From: JAAYJR01 sp964611525
GTDB taxonomy: Bacteria > Bacteroidota > Bacteroidia > Bacteroidales > Prolixibacteraceae
Direction of reading: 5' to 3'
NCBI GenBank assembly: GCA_964611525.1
Contig: CAZTAL010000086.1
Coordinates: 1-29,218 of the forward strand
DNA length: 29,218 nt
Shown in pieces: positions 1 through 7,333 of this stretch. Each line of letters starts with the position of its first letter. The stretch's first letter is position 1. Under the pieces are notes generated by a model. That model saw only the letters and a program-made list of their open reading frames with translations, ran no database searches and was not told where the DNA came from. Position numbers and translations under genes: made by a program.

Positions 1-41
1 GTCATTTACGAATAGTAAACTCACATTTTTCGGGCTTCACA

Positions 42-95
42 AGCCTTGTCAGCGAACTTTCTAAACCAGACTCTTGACTTTATGGACGAACACTA
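42..95 (-). repeat. Dispersed repeat, copy 1 (inverted relative to the copy at 15097-15150)
   Basis: The reverse complement of 42-95 matches 15097-15150 at about 47 of 54 positions, including a perfect 26-base core (51-76 here). Its outer end contains CATAAAGT, which resembles the ends of small transposable elements. The window begins only 41 bases further on, so the other end of this copy cannot be seen. It could be an IS remnant, a MITE, or a REP-like repeat. Confidence 0.6.
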
Positions 96-254
96 ATTAT
101 ACTTTTTATATTTAACGGAGGATATCTATTACAAATGTAAGGATTTCAAATGAAACACGATTAACGCCGACAATAAGGGCTTAATAGGAGAAAATATGCG
201 TGCTTATACTTATCGGCGGCATTAAAGGTTTAATAGAAAAAATATAAGTATTTA

Positions 255-282
255 TCCTTAGTCCCGGCATTAATCCCGGGGA
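255..282 (+). repeat. GC-rich hairpin repeat, member 1
   Basis: A CCCGG arm is followed by a short AT-rich loop containing CATTAAT and then CCGGG, in otherwise AT-rich DNA. The arrangement resembles the hairpins at 2721-2740 and 14525-14551, so I treat the three as one family of short interspersed hairpins. No T-tract follows, so a terminator role is not supported. Confidence 0.45.
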
Positions 283-404
283 AAAAGAAGAGAGGGGATA
301 ATTAAAAATTTCAAGAGTTAACAATTTACTCCTAAAATAATAATTATTTATGAAATAATGTTCACAAAATGATTGTATGACGGGCATTTCGGGAATTTTT
401 CACA

Positions 405-436
405 TTTGAATATTACTGAAATTTATATTAGATTTG
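405..436 (+). promoter_or_regulatory. Bacteroidetes sigma-ABfr-type promoter of the hyd operon
   Basis: TTTG at 405-408 is followed after 20 bases by TAGATTTG at 429-436, which matches the Bacteroidetes consensus TTTG-N19/20-TAnnTTTG fully. Transcription would start near 443, giving a leader of about 64 nt before the ATG at 507. This is one of the three best promoters in the window. Confidence 0.7.
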
Positions 437-506
437 CTCACACTGAGGAGAGCGAATATCGGTCTCCGAAGATATAATACTTCATCTGACCCAAAAGAGT
501 ATGCTG

Positions 507-752
507 ATGGAAAAGAGAATAGGAGCAGCCATAATAGTAGTGCAGGACAAGTCTTCACTTCCTGAGTTTAACTCTATTCTTAATATTCATAGTGATATTG
601 TTATCGGGCGACAAGGTATCCCGTTAAGGGATCGCAATTTCAGTATTATATCATTGGTACTGGAAGGTACAACAGATGATATAAGTAGTCTTACCGGTAA
701 AATAGGCAGATTGAAAGGAATGCAAGTCAAATCGGTGCTAACAAAAATTTAA
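507..752 (+). CDS. TM1266-type iron-only hydrogenase system regulator (ACT-like)
   Basis: This 81-residue protein matches the TM1266 family: it starts MEKR, is followed by a hydrophobic strand and a VVQDK segment, then IPLRDRNFSIISLVLEG and a closing SLTGKIGRLKGMQVKSV. That pattern is an ACT/NikR-C-like ferredoxin fold. The family is annotated as a putative iron-only hydrogenase system regulator and typically lies beside hydG, as here (10-base gap). Its ligand and DNA target are unknown, and there is no DNA-binding domain, so any regulatory role would be through a partner. I chose ATG 507 over ATG 501 because the purine stretch AAAAGAG (493-499) is correctly spaced from 507 and because family members start at MEKR. 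Confidence 0.8.
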   Translation: MEKRIGAAIIVVQDKSSLPEFNSILNIHSDIVIGRQGIPLRDRNFSIISLVLEGTTDDISSLTGKIGRLKGMQVKSVLTKI

Positions 753-762
753 TATTATAATA

Positions 763-2295
763 ATGGACAATACGGTTACGGCAACATGGGCAGATCAGGT
801 TATTAAACAGGCTGAGATCGATAAGTACCTGATCGACGGGAAAGATTTTATTAATACCGGAGAGATTTTTGAAAAACTCGAAGGCAATAAAAATCCTGAT
901 AAACAGCGTATCAGAGATATAATACAGAAATCTCTTTCAATAGAACGGCTGGATCCTGACGAGACAGCTGCTCTTCTTGACGTAGAAGATGAGGACTTGC
1001 TGCAGGAAATGTATACCACCGCACTTGAAGTTAAGAGAAGAGTATATGATAACAGAATAGTATTTTTTGCTCCCCTGTATTGTTCTAATCTGTGCGTAAA
1101 TTCATGTTTGTATTGCGGATTCAGAACAGAGAACAAAGAAGAAGTACGGAGGAGGCTGACGATGGAGGAGATCAGGGAAGAAACCCGTGTGATGACTCGT
1201 GAGGGACATAAGCGTATGATCATAGTTTTCGGGGAACACAAACTCAGTGATGCCGACTATATGGTCGAGGCGATTGAGTCTGTCTATTCTGTAAAGGAGA
1301 AATCGCCAAAGGGACCCGGTTACGGAAACATCAGAAGAGTGAATGTCAATGCAGCTCCCATGGAAATAGCAAAGCTCCGTCAGTTATGGGAAGCAGGGAT
1401 AGGTACATACCAGGTTTTCCAGGAAACCTATCATAAACCTACTTATAGTATGGTGCATCCGCGAGGGCCCAAGGCAAATTACCGCTGGCGGCTTTATGCA
1501 TTACACAGGGCTATGGATGCCGGTATAGATGATGTTGCCACCGGAGCTTTATTCGGTGTTTACGACTGGAAGTTTGAGGTAATGGGATTACTTTATCATG
1601 CTATGGACCTGGAAAGGCAATTTAATATAGGTCCTCATACCATTTCATTTCCACGACTGACTCCTGCCAGTGGTTCTGATTTAAGCACACAGTCAAAGTA
1701 TCTGGTAAAGGATAAGGATATGAAAAAATTAGTCGCCATACTGAGGTTATCAGTGCCTTATACTGGATTAATATGTACTGTAAGAGAGAGGCCGGAGATG
1801 CATATCGATTTAATGAAAATTGGTTGTACACAAACAGATGCATCAAGTAATATAGGAATTGGCGGATATACCGAGGCAATGAAACAAAAGGCTCTTTTAG
1901 AGGCTGGCATAATCACACAGGATAAAACCAAACAACAGTTTTTACTAAATGATACCCGCAGTCTGGATGAGATGATACGCGAAATGGCAAAGCTTGGCAT
2001 GATTTCTTCATTTTGTACCGCCGGTTACAGGTGCGGCCGCACGGGTGACAAGATAATGGGTCTGCTTAAATCCTGTAAGGAGGGCAAATTTTGTAAATTA
2101 AATGCTGTATTGACCTACCGTGAATTTTTAGATGATTACGCTTCAGAGGAAACCAAGGCCATAGGGGAGGACCTCATAAAAAGGGAGATGGAAGAGATCA
2201 GGGAGATGCCTTTTTATAAGAGAGGTAAACTTTATGAGAATTTTATGAAAAAATATGATCAGATTCGCCGGGGCGAACGGGATATGTATATATAA
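763..2295 (+). CDS. hydG: [FeFe]-hydrogenase H-cluster radical SAM maturase HydG
   Basis: HydG cleaves tyrosine to p-cresol and dehydroglycine, and makes the CO and CN ligands of the H-cluster as an Fe(CO)2(CN) synthon. The 510 residues have family length. The radical SAM cluster motif CVNSCLYC is at residues 111-118 (Cys 111, 115, 118), followed by the ThiH-like barrel. The C-terminal motif is unusual. Canonical HydG has CX2CX22C for its second cluster, but here the sequence is CTAGYRC: Cys418 and Cys444 keep their places, the second ligand position (421) is Gly, and extra cysteines lie at 424 and 438. It sits between a TM1266-type gene and an 84-aa gene with gaps of about 10 bases. HydE, HydF and the hydrogenase itself are not in the window. 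Confidence 0.93.
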   Translation: MDNTVTATWADQVIKQAEIDKYLIDGKDFINTGEIFEKLEGNKNPDKQRIRDIIQKSLSIERLDPDETAALLDVEDEDLLQEMYTTALEVKRRVYDNRIVFFAPLYCSNLCVNSCLYCGFRTENKEEVRRRLTMEEIREETRVMTREGHKRMIIVFGEHKLSDADYMVEAIESVYSVKEKSPKGPGYGNIRRVNVNAAPMEIAKLRQLWEAGIGTYQVFQETYHKPTYSMVHPRGPKANYRWRLYALHRAMDAGIDDVATGALFGVYDWKFEVMGLLYHAMDLERQFNIGPHTISFPRLTPASGSDLSTQSKYLVKDKDMKKLVAILRLSVPYTGLICTVRERPEMHIDLMKIGCTQTDASSNIGIGGYTEAMKQKALLEAGIITQDKTKQQFLLNDTRSLDEMIREMAKLGMISSFCTAGYRCGRTGDKIMGLLKSCKEGKFCKLNAVLTYREFLDDYASEETKAIGEDLIKREMEEIREMPFYKRGKLYENFMKKYDQIRRGERDMYI

Positions 2296-2306
2296 AAAGC
2301 AGATCG

Positions 2307-2561
2307 ATGATGACAGAAGTCAAAGGTCTCGGGGATCAGTTGAATGAAATTGCCGGCGAATTGAATTCAAAATATGGCATAAAGGTTTTTTTCTGTGAGA
2401 TTTTCGGTAGCCGGTGGTCTTTTATGGCCGGAGACAAAACCCTTGATATACCTGAACACCGGATCAAGCTCAATGATGATTATGGGATGATGACAAGTGA
2501 AATATCATGTTCTGAAGAAGAGTGGCAGGAAATTATTAACAGGATAAAGGCTTTATTTTAA
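2307..2561 (+). CDS. Unknown 84-aa protein at the end of the hydG operon
   Basis: I do not recognise this family. It starts 11 bases after the hydG stop, with tandem ATG codons at 2307 and 2310. The protein is small, acidic and probably cytosolic, with no membrane segment or signal peptide. An N-terminal helix is followed by a strand-rich middle containing CEIFGSRWSFMAGD and an IPEHRIKLNDDYGM segment, then a C-terminal amphipathic helix (EEEWQEIINRIKAL). Its two cysteines (in FFCEIF and EISCSEEE) are too far apart to form an obvious metal motif. Its place implies a link to hydrogenase maturation or to the TM1266 protein, but that is inference only. Confidence 0.72.
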   Translation: MMTEVKGLGDQLNEIAGELNSKYGIKVFFCEIFGSRWSFMAGDKTLDIPEHRIKLNDDYGMMTSEISCSEEEWQEIINRIKALF

Positions 2562-2640
2562 AATATGATTTCCCGTGTAAAGAATTGGTTTTTCGTTAAA
2601 GTCCTTGTTTTATGCCGTTTCTCTAACTTATTTATTAATT

Positions 2641-2740
2641 CCGGAGCATGCATTAATGTTGGCGTATTTATAGCTCCGGCGTTAATTTTGGAGCATGCAT
2701 TAGTGTTGCAGTATTCTTAGCCCCGGTATTTATGCCGGGG
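2641..2740 (+). repeat. Tandem 37-nt direct repeats plus GC-rich hairpin (repeat family member 2)
   Basis: Two similar 37-nt units, 2643-2679 and 2690-2726, begin GGAGCATGCATTA and end in CTCCGG or CCCCGG, 47 bases apart. Unit 1 is bounded by CCGGAG (2641-2646) and CTCCGG (2674-2679), which can pair. The block ends in a perfect hairpin, CCCCGG (2721-2726), loop TATTTATG, CCGGGG (2735-2740). It lies between the hyd operon and gltX and may help end or stabilise the hyd transcript, but has no T-tract. Confidence 0.6.
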
Positions 2741-2808
2741 TAACAAATAAATATATATTAACCGTGGCTTCAACCCAAATTATTATGGTGTTGAAAATAT
2801 TAAAGATA

Positions 2809-2816
2809 TATCTTTG
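2809..2816 (+). promoter_or_regulatory. Likely -7 box of the gltX promoter
   Basis: TATCTTTG fits TAnnTTTG exactly and would place the transcription start about 25 bases before the gltX ATG at 2849. The upstream element is weaker: the nearest TTG (2791-2793) is only 15 bases away instead of 19-20. Just before the ATG the leader repeats GATAAAA (about 2833-2848). Confidence 0.5.
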
Positions 2817-2848
2817 CAGGGATTAAATAAAAAGATAAAAGATAAAAG

Positions 2849-4381
2849 ATGAACAATAGAAAAGTCCGTGTAAGATTTGCTCCAAGTCCCACAGGTCCCC
2901 TGCACATAGGGGGGATGCGTACAGCCTTGTTTAATTACCTTTTTGCAAAAAAGCACGGAGGTGATTTTATTTTACGTATTGAAGATACCGATCAGAACAG
3001 GTTTGTACCTGGGGCGGAAGAGTATATTATGGAAAGTCTTAAATGGTGCGGGCTGGAACCTGACGAAGGTCCCAATATAGGCGGAAAGTACGGTCCGTAC
3101 CGTCAGAGTGAGCGTAAGGAGATATATAAGAAATATGCCGACAGGCTTGTAGAATCGGGATATGCATATGTCGCTTTTGATACTCCGGAGGAAATAGAAA
3201 AATTCAGACATGAAGCGGAATCAAAGAATGAGACTTTTTCATATGGGATAAAGATCCGTAAAAATATGAATAATTCCCTTAGACTTTCAAGGGAGGAGGT
3301 AAATAAAAAACTGTCAGCCGGTGAAAAATATGTTATCCGGTTTAAAATGCCAGAAGATGAAGATATAGCAGAGGAAGATATTATAAGGGGAGTTGTAAGT
3401 TTTAATACAACGAAAAGCTTGGATGATAAAGTGTTATTTAAATCAGACGGAATGCCAACATATCACCTTGCCAATGTTGTAGATGATCATTTAATGGAGA
3501 TAACTCATGTAATCCGTGGTGAAGAGTGGCTTTCTTCGCTGCCGCTGCATGTTTTGCTTTATCGGGCCTTTGGCTGGGAAGATATTAGGCCACGCTTTGC
3601 TCACATGCCGCTTACCCTCAAACCTCACGGCAAAGGAAAACTCAGCAAACGTGACGGTGACAGAATGGGATTTCCTGTTTTTCCGCTGGAATGGGAAGAT
3701 CCGAAAACCGGTGAAATATTTCACGGCTATCGTGAAGATGGATACTTCCCTGAAGCCTTCATTAATATTATTGCTTTGTTAGGCTGGAATCCGGGCACTG
3801 ACAAGGAATTTTTTTCACTTCAAGAACTTGAGGAGTTGTTTAGTCTCGAAAGAGTTGTTAAATCAGGTTCACGTTTTGATCCTGAAAAGGCCCGGTGGTT
3901 TAATAAATATTATTTCCAGAAAAAATCCGGTGCTGAACTTAAATCATTTTTCAGGCCTTTGCTGGAAAAAAATAATATAACTGCTTCTGATGAGAAAATA
4001 CTACGGGTGATAGATATTGTAAAAGAACGTTGTGAATTTGTCTCTGACATCTGGAAAGAAGGTAGTTTCTTTTTTGAGGAACCAACAACATACGACGAGA
4101 AAACGGTTAAAAAACGATGGAAAGAGGATACTCCTGAAAAGCTTAAAGCTATTATTGATTTGTTTGAAACTGTAACCAGGTGGAAAGCCGGTTATATCAA
4201 GGAAACGTTTTCAGATTTCGTGAATCTGAAGGGTTGGGGTTTCGGAGAGGTGATGAATCCTTTAAGGCTTTGTTTCGTTGGGGGCAACAGGGGGCCTGAT
4301 CTGTTTATTATATGTGAAATACTGGGTAAAGAGGAGACAATTAAAAGGATAAAGAACGGAATTGACAGAATCGAAAAATAA
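2849..4381 (+). CDS. gltX: Glutamyl-tRNA synthetase
   Basis: This class Ib aminoacyl-tRNA synthetase charges tRNA-Glu in the cytosol. The opening RFAPSPTGPLHIGG carries the HIGH-type signature (residues 19-22), and GKLSKRDGDRMG at about 263-274 is the KMSKS-type loop. ILRIEDTDQNR and the RGEEWLSS region are typical of the catalytic core. The zinc-binding cysteines found in some bacterial GluRS near residue 100 are absent (YAYVAFDTPEE), so this is a zinc-free form. Length 510 fits the Bacteroidetes version, which has an insertion after the KLSKR motif (FPLEWEDPKTGEIFHGY). The dehydratase gene begins 16 bases downstream, so the two are probably cotranscribed. Confidence 0.97.
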   Translation: MNNRKVRVRFAPSPTGPLHIGGMRTALFNYLFAKKHGGDFILRIEDTDQNRFVPGAEEYIMESLKWCGLEPDEGPNIGGKYGPYRQSERKEIYKKYADRLVESGYAYVAFDTPEEIEKFRHEAESKNETFSYGIKIRKNMNNSLRLSREEVNKKLSAGEKYVIRFKMPEDEDIAEEDIIRGVVSFNTTKSLDDKVLFKSDGMPTYHLANVVDDHLMEITHVIRGEEWLSSLPLHVLLYRAFGWEDIRPRFAHMPLTLKPHGKGKLSKRDGDRMGFPVFPLEWEDPKTGEIFHGYREDGYFPEAFINIIALLGWNPGTDKEFFSLQELEELFSLERVVKSGSRFDPEKARWFNKYYFQKKSGAELKSFFRPLLEKNNITASDEKILRVIDIVKERCEFVSDIWKEGSFFFEEPTTYDEKTVKKRWKEDTPEKLKAIIDLFETVTRWKAGYIKETFSDFVNLKGWGFGEVMNPLRLCFVGGNRGPDLFIICEILGKEETIKRIKNGIDRIEK

Positions 4382-4397
4382 ATATTTAACAGCAGAA

Positions 4398-5351
4398 ATG
4401 AAATTTCTTCCCACATTTTCAGATGTAGAAAAAGCCCACCAGGTGATAAGGCAATATGTTCATAAAACACCGGTATTTACATCGAGTTCCGTCAATGATA
4501 TTACCGGCGGAAAGTTATTTTTTAAGTGCGAAAATTTTCAAAAGGTTGGGGCATTTAAATTTCGTGGTGCATGCAATGCTGTTTTTTCTCTTTTTTCAGA
4601 CGGAGATAAAGCTGCTAACAGTGTTGCCACGCATTCTTCGGGTAACCATGCTGCTGCTTTGTCCCTTGCAGCCAAGCTGCGGGAAATTGATGCATATATA
4701 GTTATGCCGGTCACTGCTCCTGAAATTAAGAAAAAGGCAGTGGCAGGTTATGGCGCTAAAATTACTTTTTGTGAACCGACACTGATATCCCGTGAATCCA
4801 CCCTCGCTGAAATTGTTGCTGGTACAGGTGCAACTGAAATTCATTCTTACAATGATTTATTTGTAATAGCCGGACAGGGAACTGCTGCCAAAGAGTTGAT
4901 TGAAGAAGTCGGCGAATTTGACATAGTAATGGCTCCTGTCGGAGGTGGCGGACTGATAAGTGGTACGGCTCTTTCCGTTAAAGCGATGATGCCCGGTTGC
5001 CGGGTTATTGGTGCTGAACCTGCCGGTGCTGATGACGCTTATCGTTCATTCTATTCTGGGAAGCTTGTTCCTTCTGAAAATCCTGAAACAATCGCTGATG
5101 GTCTGCTGACATCGCTGGGGTCACGTACTTTTGCAATAATAACAGGTAAAGTTGATGATATTGTTACTGTTTCCGAAGAGAAAATAATAGAGGCAATGCG
5201 GATGATCTGGGAGCGAATGAAAATAATTGTCGAACCTTCCGCGGCCGTGCCTCTCGCAGCTATCCTTGAGGGGAAAGCAGACGTTCAAAATAAACGTGTT
5301 GGCATAATACTTTCCGGCGGGAATGTGGATTTGAATAAATTGCCTTTTTAA
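4398..5351 (+). CDS. Threonine/serine dehydratase, serine racemase-like (PLP fold type II)
   Basis: This PLP enzyme most likely deaminates L-threonine and L-serine to 2-oxobutyrate and pyruvate; serine racemase activity is possible because the subfamilies are very close. With the ATG at 4398 it has 317 residues. The PLP lysine is Lys54 in AFKFRGA, SSGNHAAA is the substrate loop, GGGGLISG binds the cofactor phosphate, and AEPAGADDAY has the Glu/Ala/Asp set that binds the divalent cation in serine racemase-like members. There is no C-terminal ACT domain, so it is the catabolic or non-allosteric type, not biosynthetic IlvA. A TTG start at 4362 would overlap gltX; I prefer 4398 because MKFLPTFSDV is where the family begins. 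Confidence 0.87.
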   Translation: MKFLPTFSDVEKAHQVIRQYVHKTPVFTSSSVNDITGGKLFFKCENFQKVGAFKFRGACNAVFSLFSDGDKAANSVATHSSGNHAAALSLAAKLREIDAYIVMPVTAPEIKKKAVAGYGAKITFCEPTLISRESTLAEIVAGTGATEIHSYNDLFVIAGQGTAAKELIEEVGEFDIVMAPVGGGGLISGTALSVKAMMPGCRVIGAEPAGADDAYRSFYSGKLVPSENPETIADGLLTSLGSRTFAIITGKVDDIVTVSEEKIIEAMRMIWERMKIIVEPSAAVPLAAILEGKADVQNKRVGIILSGGNVDLNKLPF

Positions 5352-5353
5352 GA

Positions 5354-6805
5354 TTACAACATCGGACTGACAATGTGTGCCAGTGATTCCCTTAGTTTAA
5401 AATGCCATCTGCGTTTTGTCCAGACAGTCAGTTTTATCTCACGACTGTTCTGAAGATCTTTTTCGAAGATTTTTTCCAGTTGTAGGGTAAAGTCTTCATC
5501 GTAGATAAAGGCATTGACTTCAAAATTTGTTTCCAGGCTCCTGAAGTCCATATTGGAAGTTCCAACGCTACAAAATATATCGTCAACAATAATATATTTA
5601 CTGTGGATGAATCCGGCCTCATAAAAATAAATTCGTACCCCTGCTTCCAGGAGTTCTTCTATATATGAGAAGGAACTCCATCGCGGTATAACGGCATCTG
5701 ATTTTTCCGGTATGATTATCCGCACATCCACATCGCTAAGTGCTGCAGTCTTTAAGGCTGAAATAATTTGAAGAGGGGGCATCAGATATGGTGTAGTAAT
5801 AAATATTTTTTTCCTGGCGCCGGCAATGGCAGCAAAAAAGGCTTGTCCTATATTTTCCCAGTCGGAATCGGGTCCGCTTGCAGATATTTGCATGGGCACA
5901 CCTTTCTTTTTTGTGAGTGGAAGAAAATATTTTTTTCCTGTTATATTTTCATAGATAACCAGATACCAGTCAGATGCAAAAACTACCTGCAGAGAGGATA
6001 CAGCCTCGCCCTTTATCTCCAGATGAATATCCCTCCATGGCCCTATGCCTTTTATGCCATCATTATAACGGTCGGCAATATTTATTCCCCCTGTAAAGCC
6101 AATTTTACCATCTACAATCAGTATTTTGCGATGGTTGCGGAAGTTAACACGTGATGTTAAGCGGGGAAACCTTACTTCCATGAAAGGGTAAATCTCAATG
6201 CCATTATGCCGTAGGTCAGCAATATATTTATTACTAAGACCCCAGCTTCCTACATCGTCGACAATAATACGGATTATTATCCCTTCCCTGCTTTTTTCTA
6301 TTAGCAGATCTTTCAATTTATTACCAATTTCATCATCTGCTATGATATAATATTCAATATGTATATGATGTTTGGCATTTTTTATAGCATCGAAAATAGC
6401 ATTGAAAGTTACGGCGCCACCTTCCAGAATTCTTAGTTGATTATCTGCAGTTAGCAGTGCATTGGAGTTGTTTAGGAGCAATTTGATCAGATTCTCTTTT
6501 TCCCTTATTTTTTTGTTGGTTTTTAATATTGATTGTTCAAATTGCTGAAGCTGGCGAGACGACAAAGTCCGGTTTTTATCAAGACTCTTGATGCCCTTTC
6601 TTGAAAACAATTTACGTTTACGGTATTCCTGTCCGAAAAAAAGATAAAAAATTACTCCAAAGACGGGCACAAGGATTAATACGAGTATCCATGCCGCTGT
6701 TTTATAGGGTGATCTTTTTTCCCAAATTATCATTATGGCGACAGGGATTGCTGTAGCCAGGAAAATAAGTGTAAATATTTTCCAAAAATCCACTTCCGGA
6801 TGCAT
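5354..6805 (-). CDS. cls: Cardiolipin synthase (phospholipase D family)
   Basis: It condenses phosphatidylglycerol into cardiolipin at the inner membrane. Two N-terminal membrane segments (about residues 9-27 and 36-57), the second typical of the PLDc_N domain, are followed by two phospholipase D catalytic domains. Each carries an HKD motif: HRKILIVD with His225, Lys227 and Asp232, and HSKYIIVD with His401, Lys403 and Asp408. The GGINIADRYN and GTSNMDFRS segments after them are also typical. The length of 483 residues is normal for bacterial Cls. Its stop codon lies 2 bases from that of the convergent dehydratase gene, leaving no room for a separate terminator. Confidence 0.94.
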   Translation of the reverse strand: MHPEVDFWKIFTLIFLATAIPVAIMIIWEKRSPYKTAAWILVLILVPVFGVIFYLFFGQEYRKRKLFSRKGIKSLDKNRTLSSRQLQQFEQSILKTNKKIREKENLIKLLLNNSNALLTADNQLRILEGGAVTFNAIFDAIKNAKHHIHIEYYIIADDEIGNKLKDLLIEKSREGIIIRIIVDDVGSWGLSNKYIADLRHNGIEIYPFMEVRFPRLTSRVNFRNHRKILIVDGKIGFTGGINIADRYNDGIKGIGPWRDIHLEIKGEAVSSLQVVFASDWYLVIYENITGKKYFLPLTKKKGVPMQISASGPDSDWENIGQAFFAAIAGARKKIFITTPYLMPPLQIISALKTAALSDVDVRIIIPEKSDAVIPRWSSFSYIEELLEAGVRIYFYEAGFIHSKYIIVDDIFCSVGTSNMDFRSLETNFEVNAFIYDEDFTLQLEKIFEKDLQNSREIKLTVWTKRRWHFKLRESLAHIVSPML

Positions 6806-6916
6806 TTATTTATTGATTTCAGTTTTTTTGTAAAAGTCAGTATTTTTTAAAAGAAAAACAATTTTGGTATGAAATTCGTATAATATTTATAAGAGAAATT
6901 ATAATATTTTAAACAA

Positions 6917-7333
6917 ATGAAGAATTTAATTTTTTGGTTAGGAGCAATTGTTTTTATTTTAAGTTGTTCAGTACAAAGGAAAGCAGCAAAAATAGAAAGT
7001 AACGATATCGAAACTGCTGAAAAAGATTCTGTAGAATACGAACTCGAGACATTTGATCAAAAATTTGAAACATGGTATATGTTGCATGATTCCCCTTCGG
7101 AATACCGATCACAGCAATATTATGAAGGCTGGAATCAGCGATATGTTTCGGCATGGAACTATAATGCTACCGATCCGCGTAAAAGCTGGTTTTTTGAACC
7201 GGTAGTGGGATACGATCCGTCAATTGATTATGGGTTCGAGTTAAATCATAAGCTGTTTTATTATTTTCAATATGTAGAAAATGTGCTTAAAATTCAAATC
7301 ATGTCCGGGGGGCCGAATGTTGTTCATTATTGA
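6917..7333 (+). CDS. Small Bacteroidetes lipoprotein, DUF6146-like
   Basis: This 138-residue protein begins with a lipoprotein signal peptide: charged MKN, a hydrophobic core, and the lipobox ILSC with Cys17 as the probable lipidated residue. The mature part is rich in aromatic residues (FETWYMLHDSPSEYRSQQYY, WNQRYVSAWNY, PRKSWFFEPVVGYDP). I recognise this pattern from a Bacteroidetes family that I believe is DUF6146; its function is unknown. It is presumably anchored to an envelope membrane facing the periplasm. Its last 7 bases overlap the end of convergent ribD. Confidence 0.72.
   Translation: MKNLIFWLGAIVFILSCSVQRKAAKIESNDIETAEKDSVEYELETFDQKFETWYMLHDSPSEYRSQQYYEGWNQRYVSAWNYNATDPRKSWFFEPVVGYDPSIDYGFELNHKLFYYFQYVENVLKIQIMSGGPNVVHY

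Larger units (their letters stand above)
1..506. other. Non-coding leader region upstream of the hydrogenase-maturation operon
   Basis: I see no convincing gene here. The stretch is AT-rich. It holds an inverted copy (42-95) of a repeat found again near 15.1 kb, a GC-rich hairpin repeat (about 255-282), and a good Bacteroidetes-type promoter (405-436) for the gene starting at 507. A weak split palindrome, ATATC at 456-460 and GATAT at 471-475, lies in the 5' untranslated leader and could be a regulator site. The only open frame is a short minus-strand one over 181-387 with low-complexity composition, which I do not believe is a gene. Confidence 0.6.

Noticed and set aside
181..387. Minus-strand 68-aa open frame in the leader region
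   Set aside because: Low-complexity composition, covers a hairpin repeat, and has no promoter or recognisable domain.
4362..4397. TTG start for the dehydratase, overlapping gltX
   Set aside because: The family begins at MKFLPTFSDV; the extra 12 residues (TESKNKY...) look like read-through of the gltX end in another frame.
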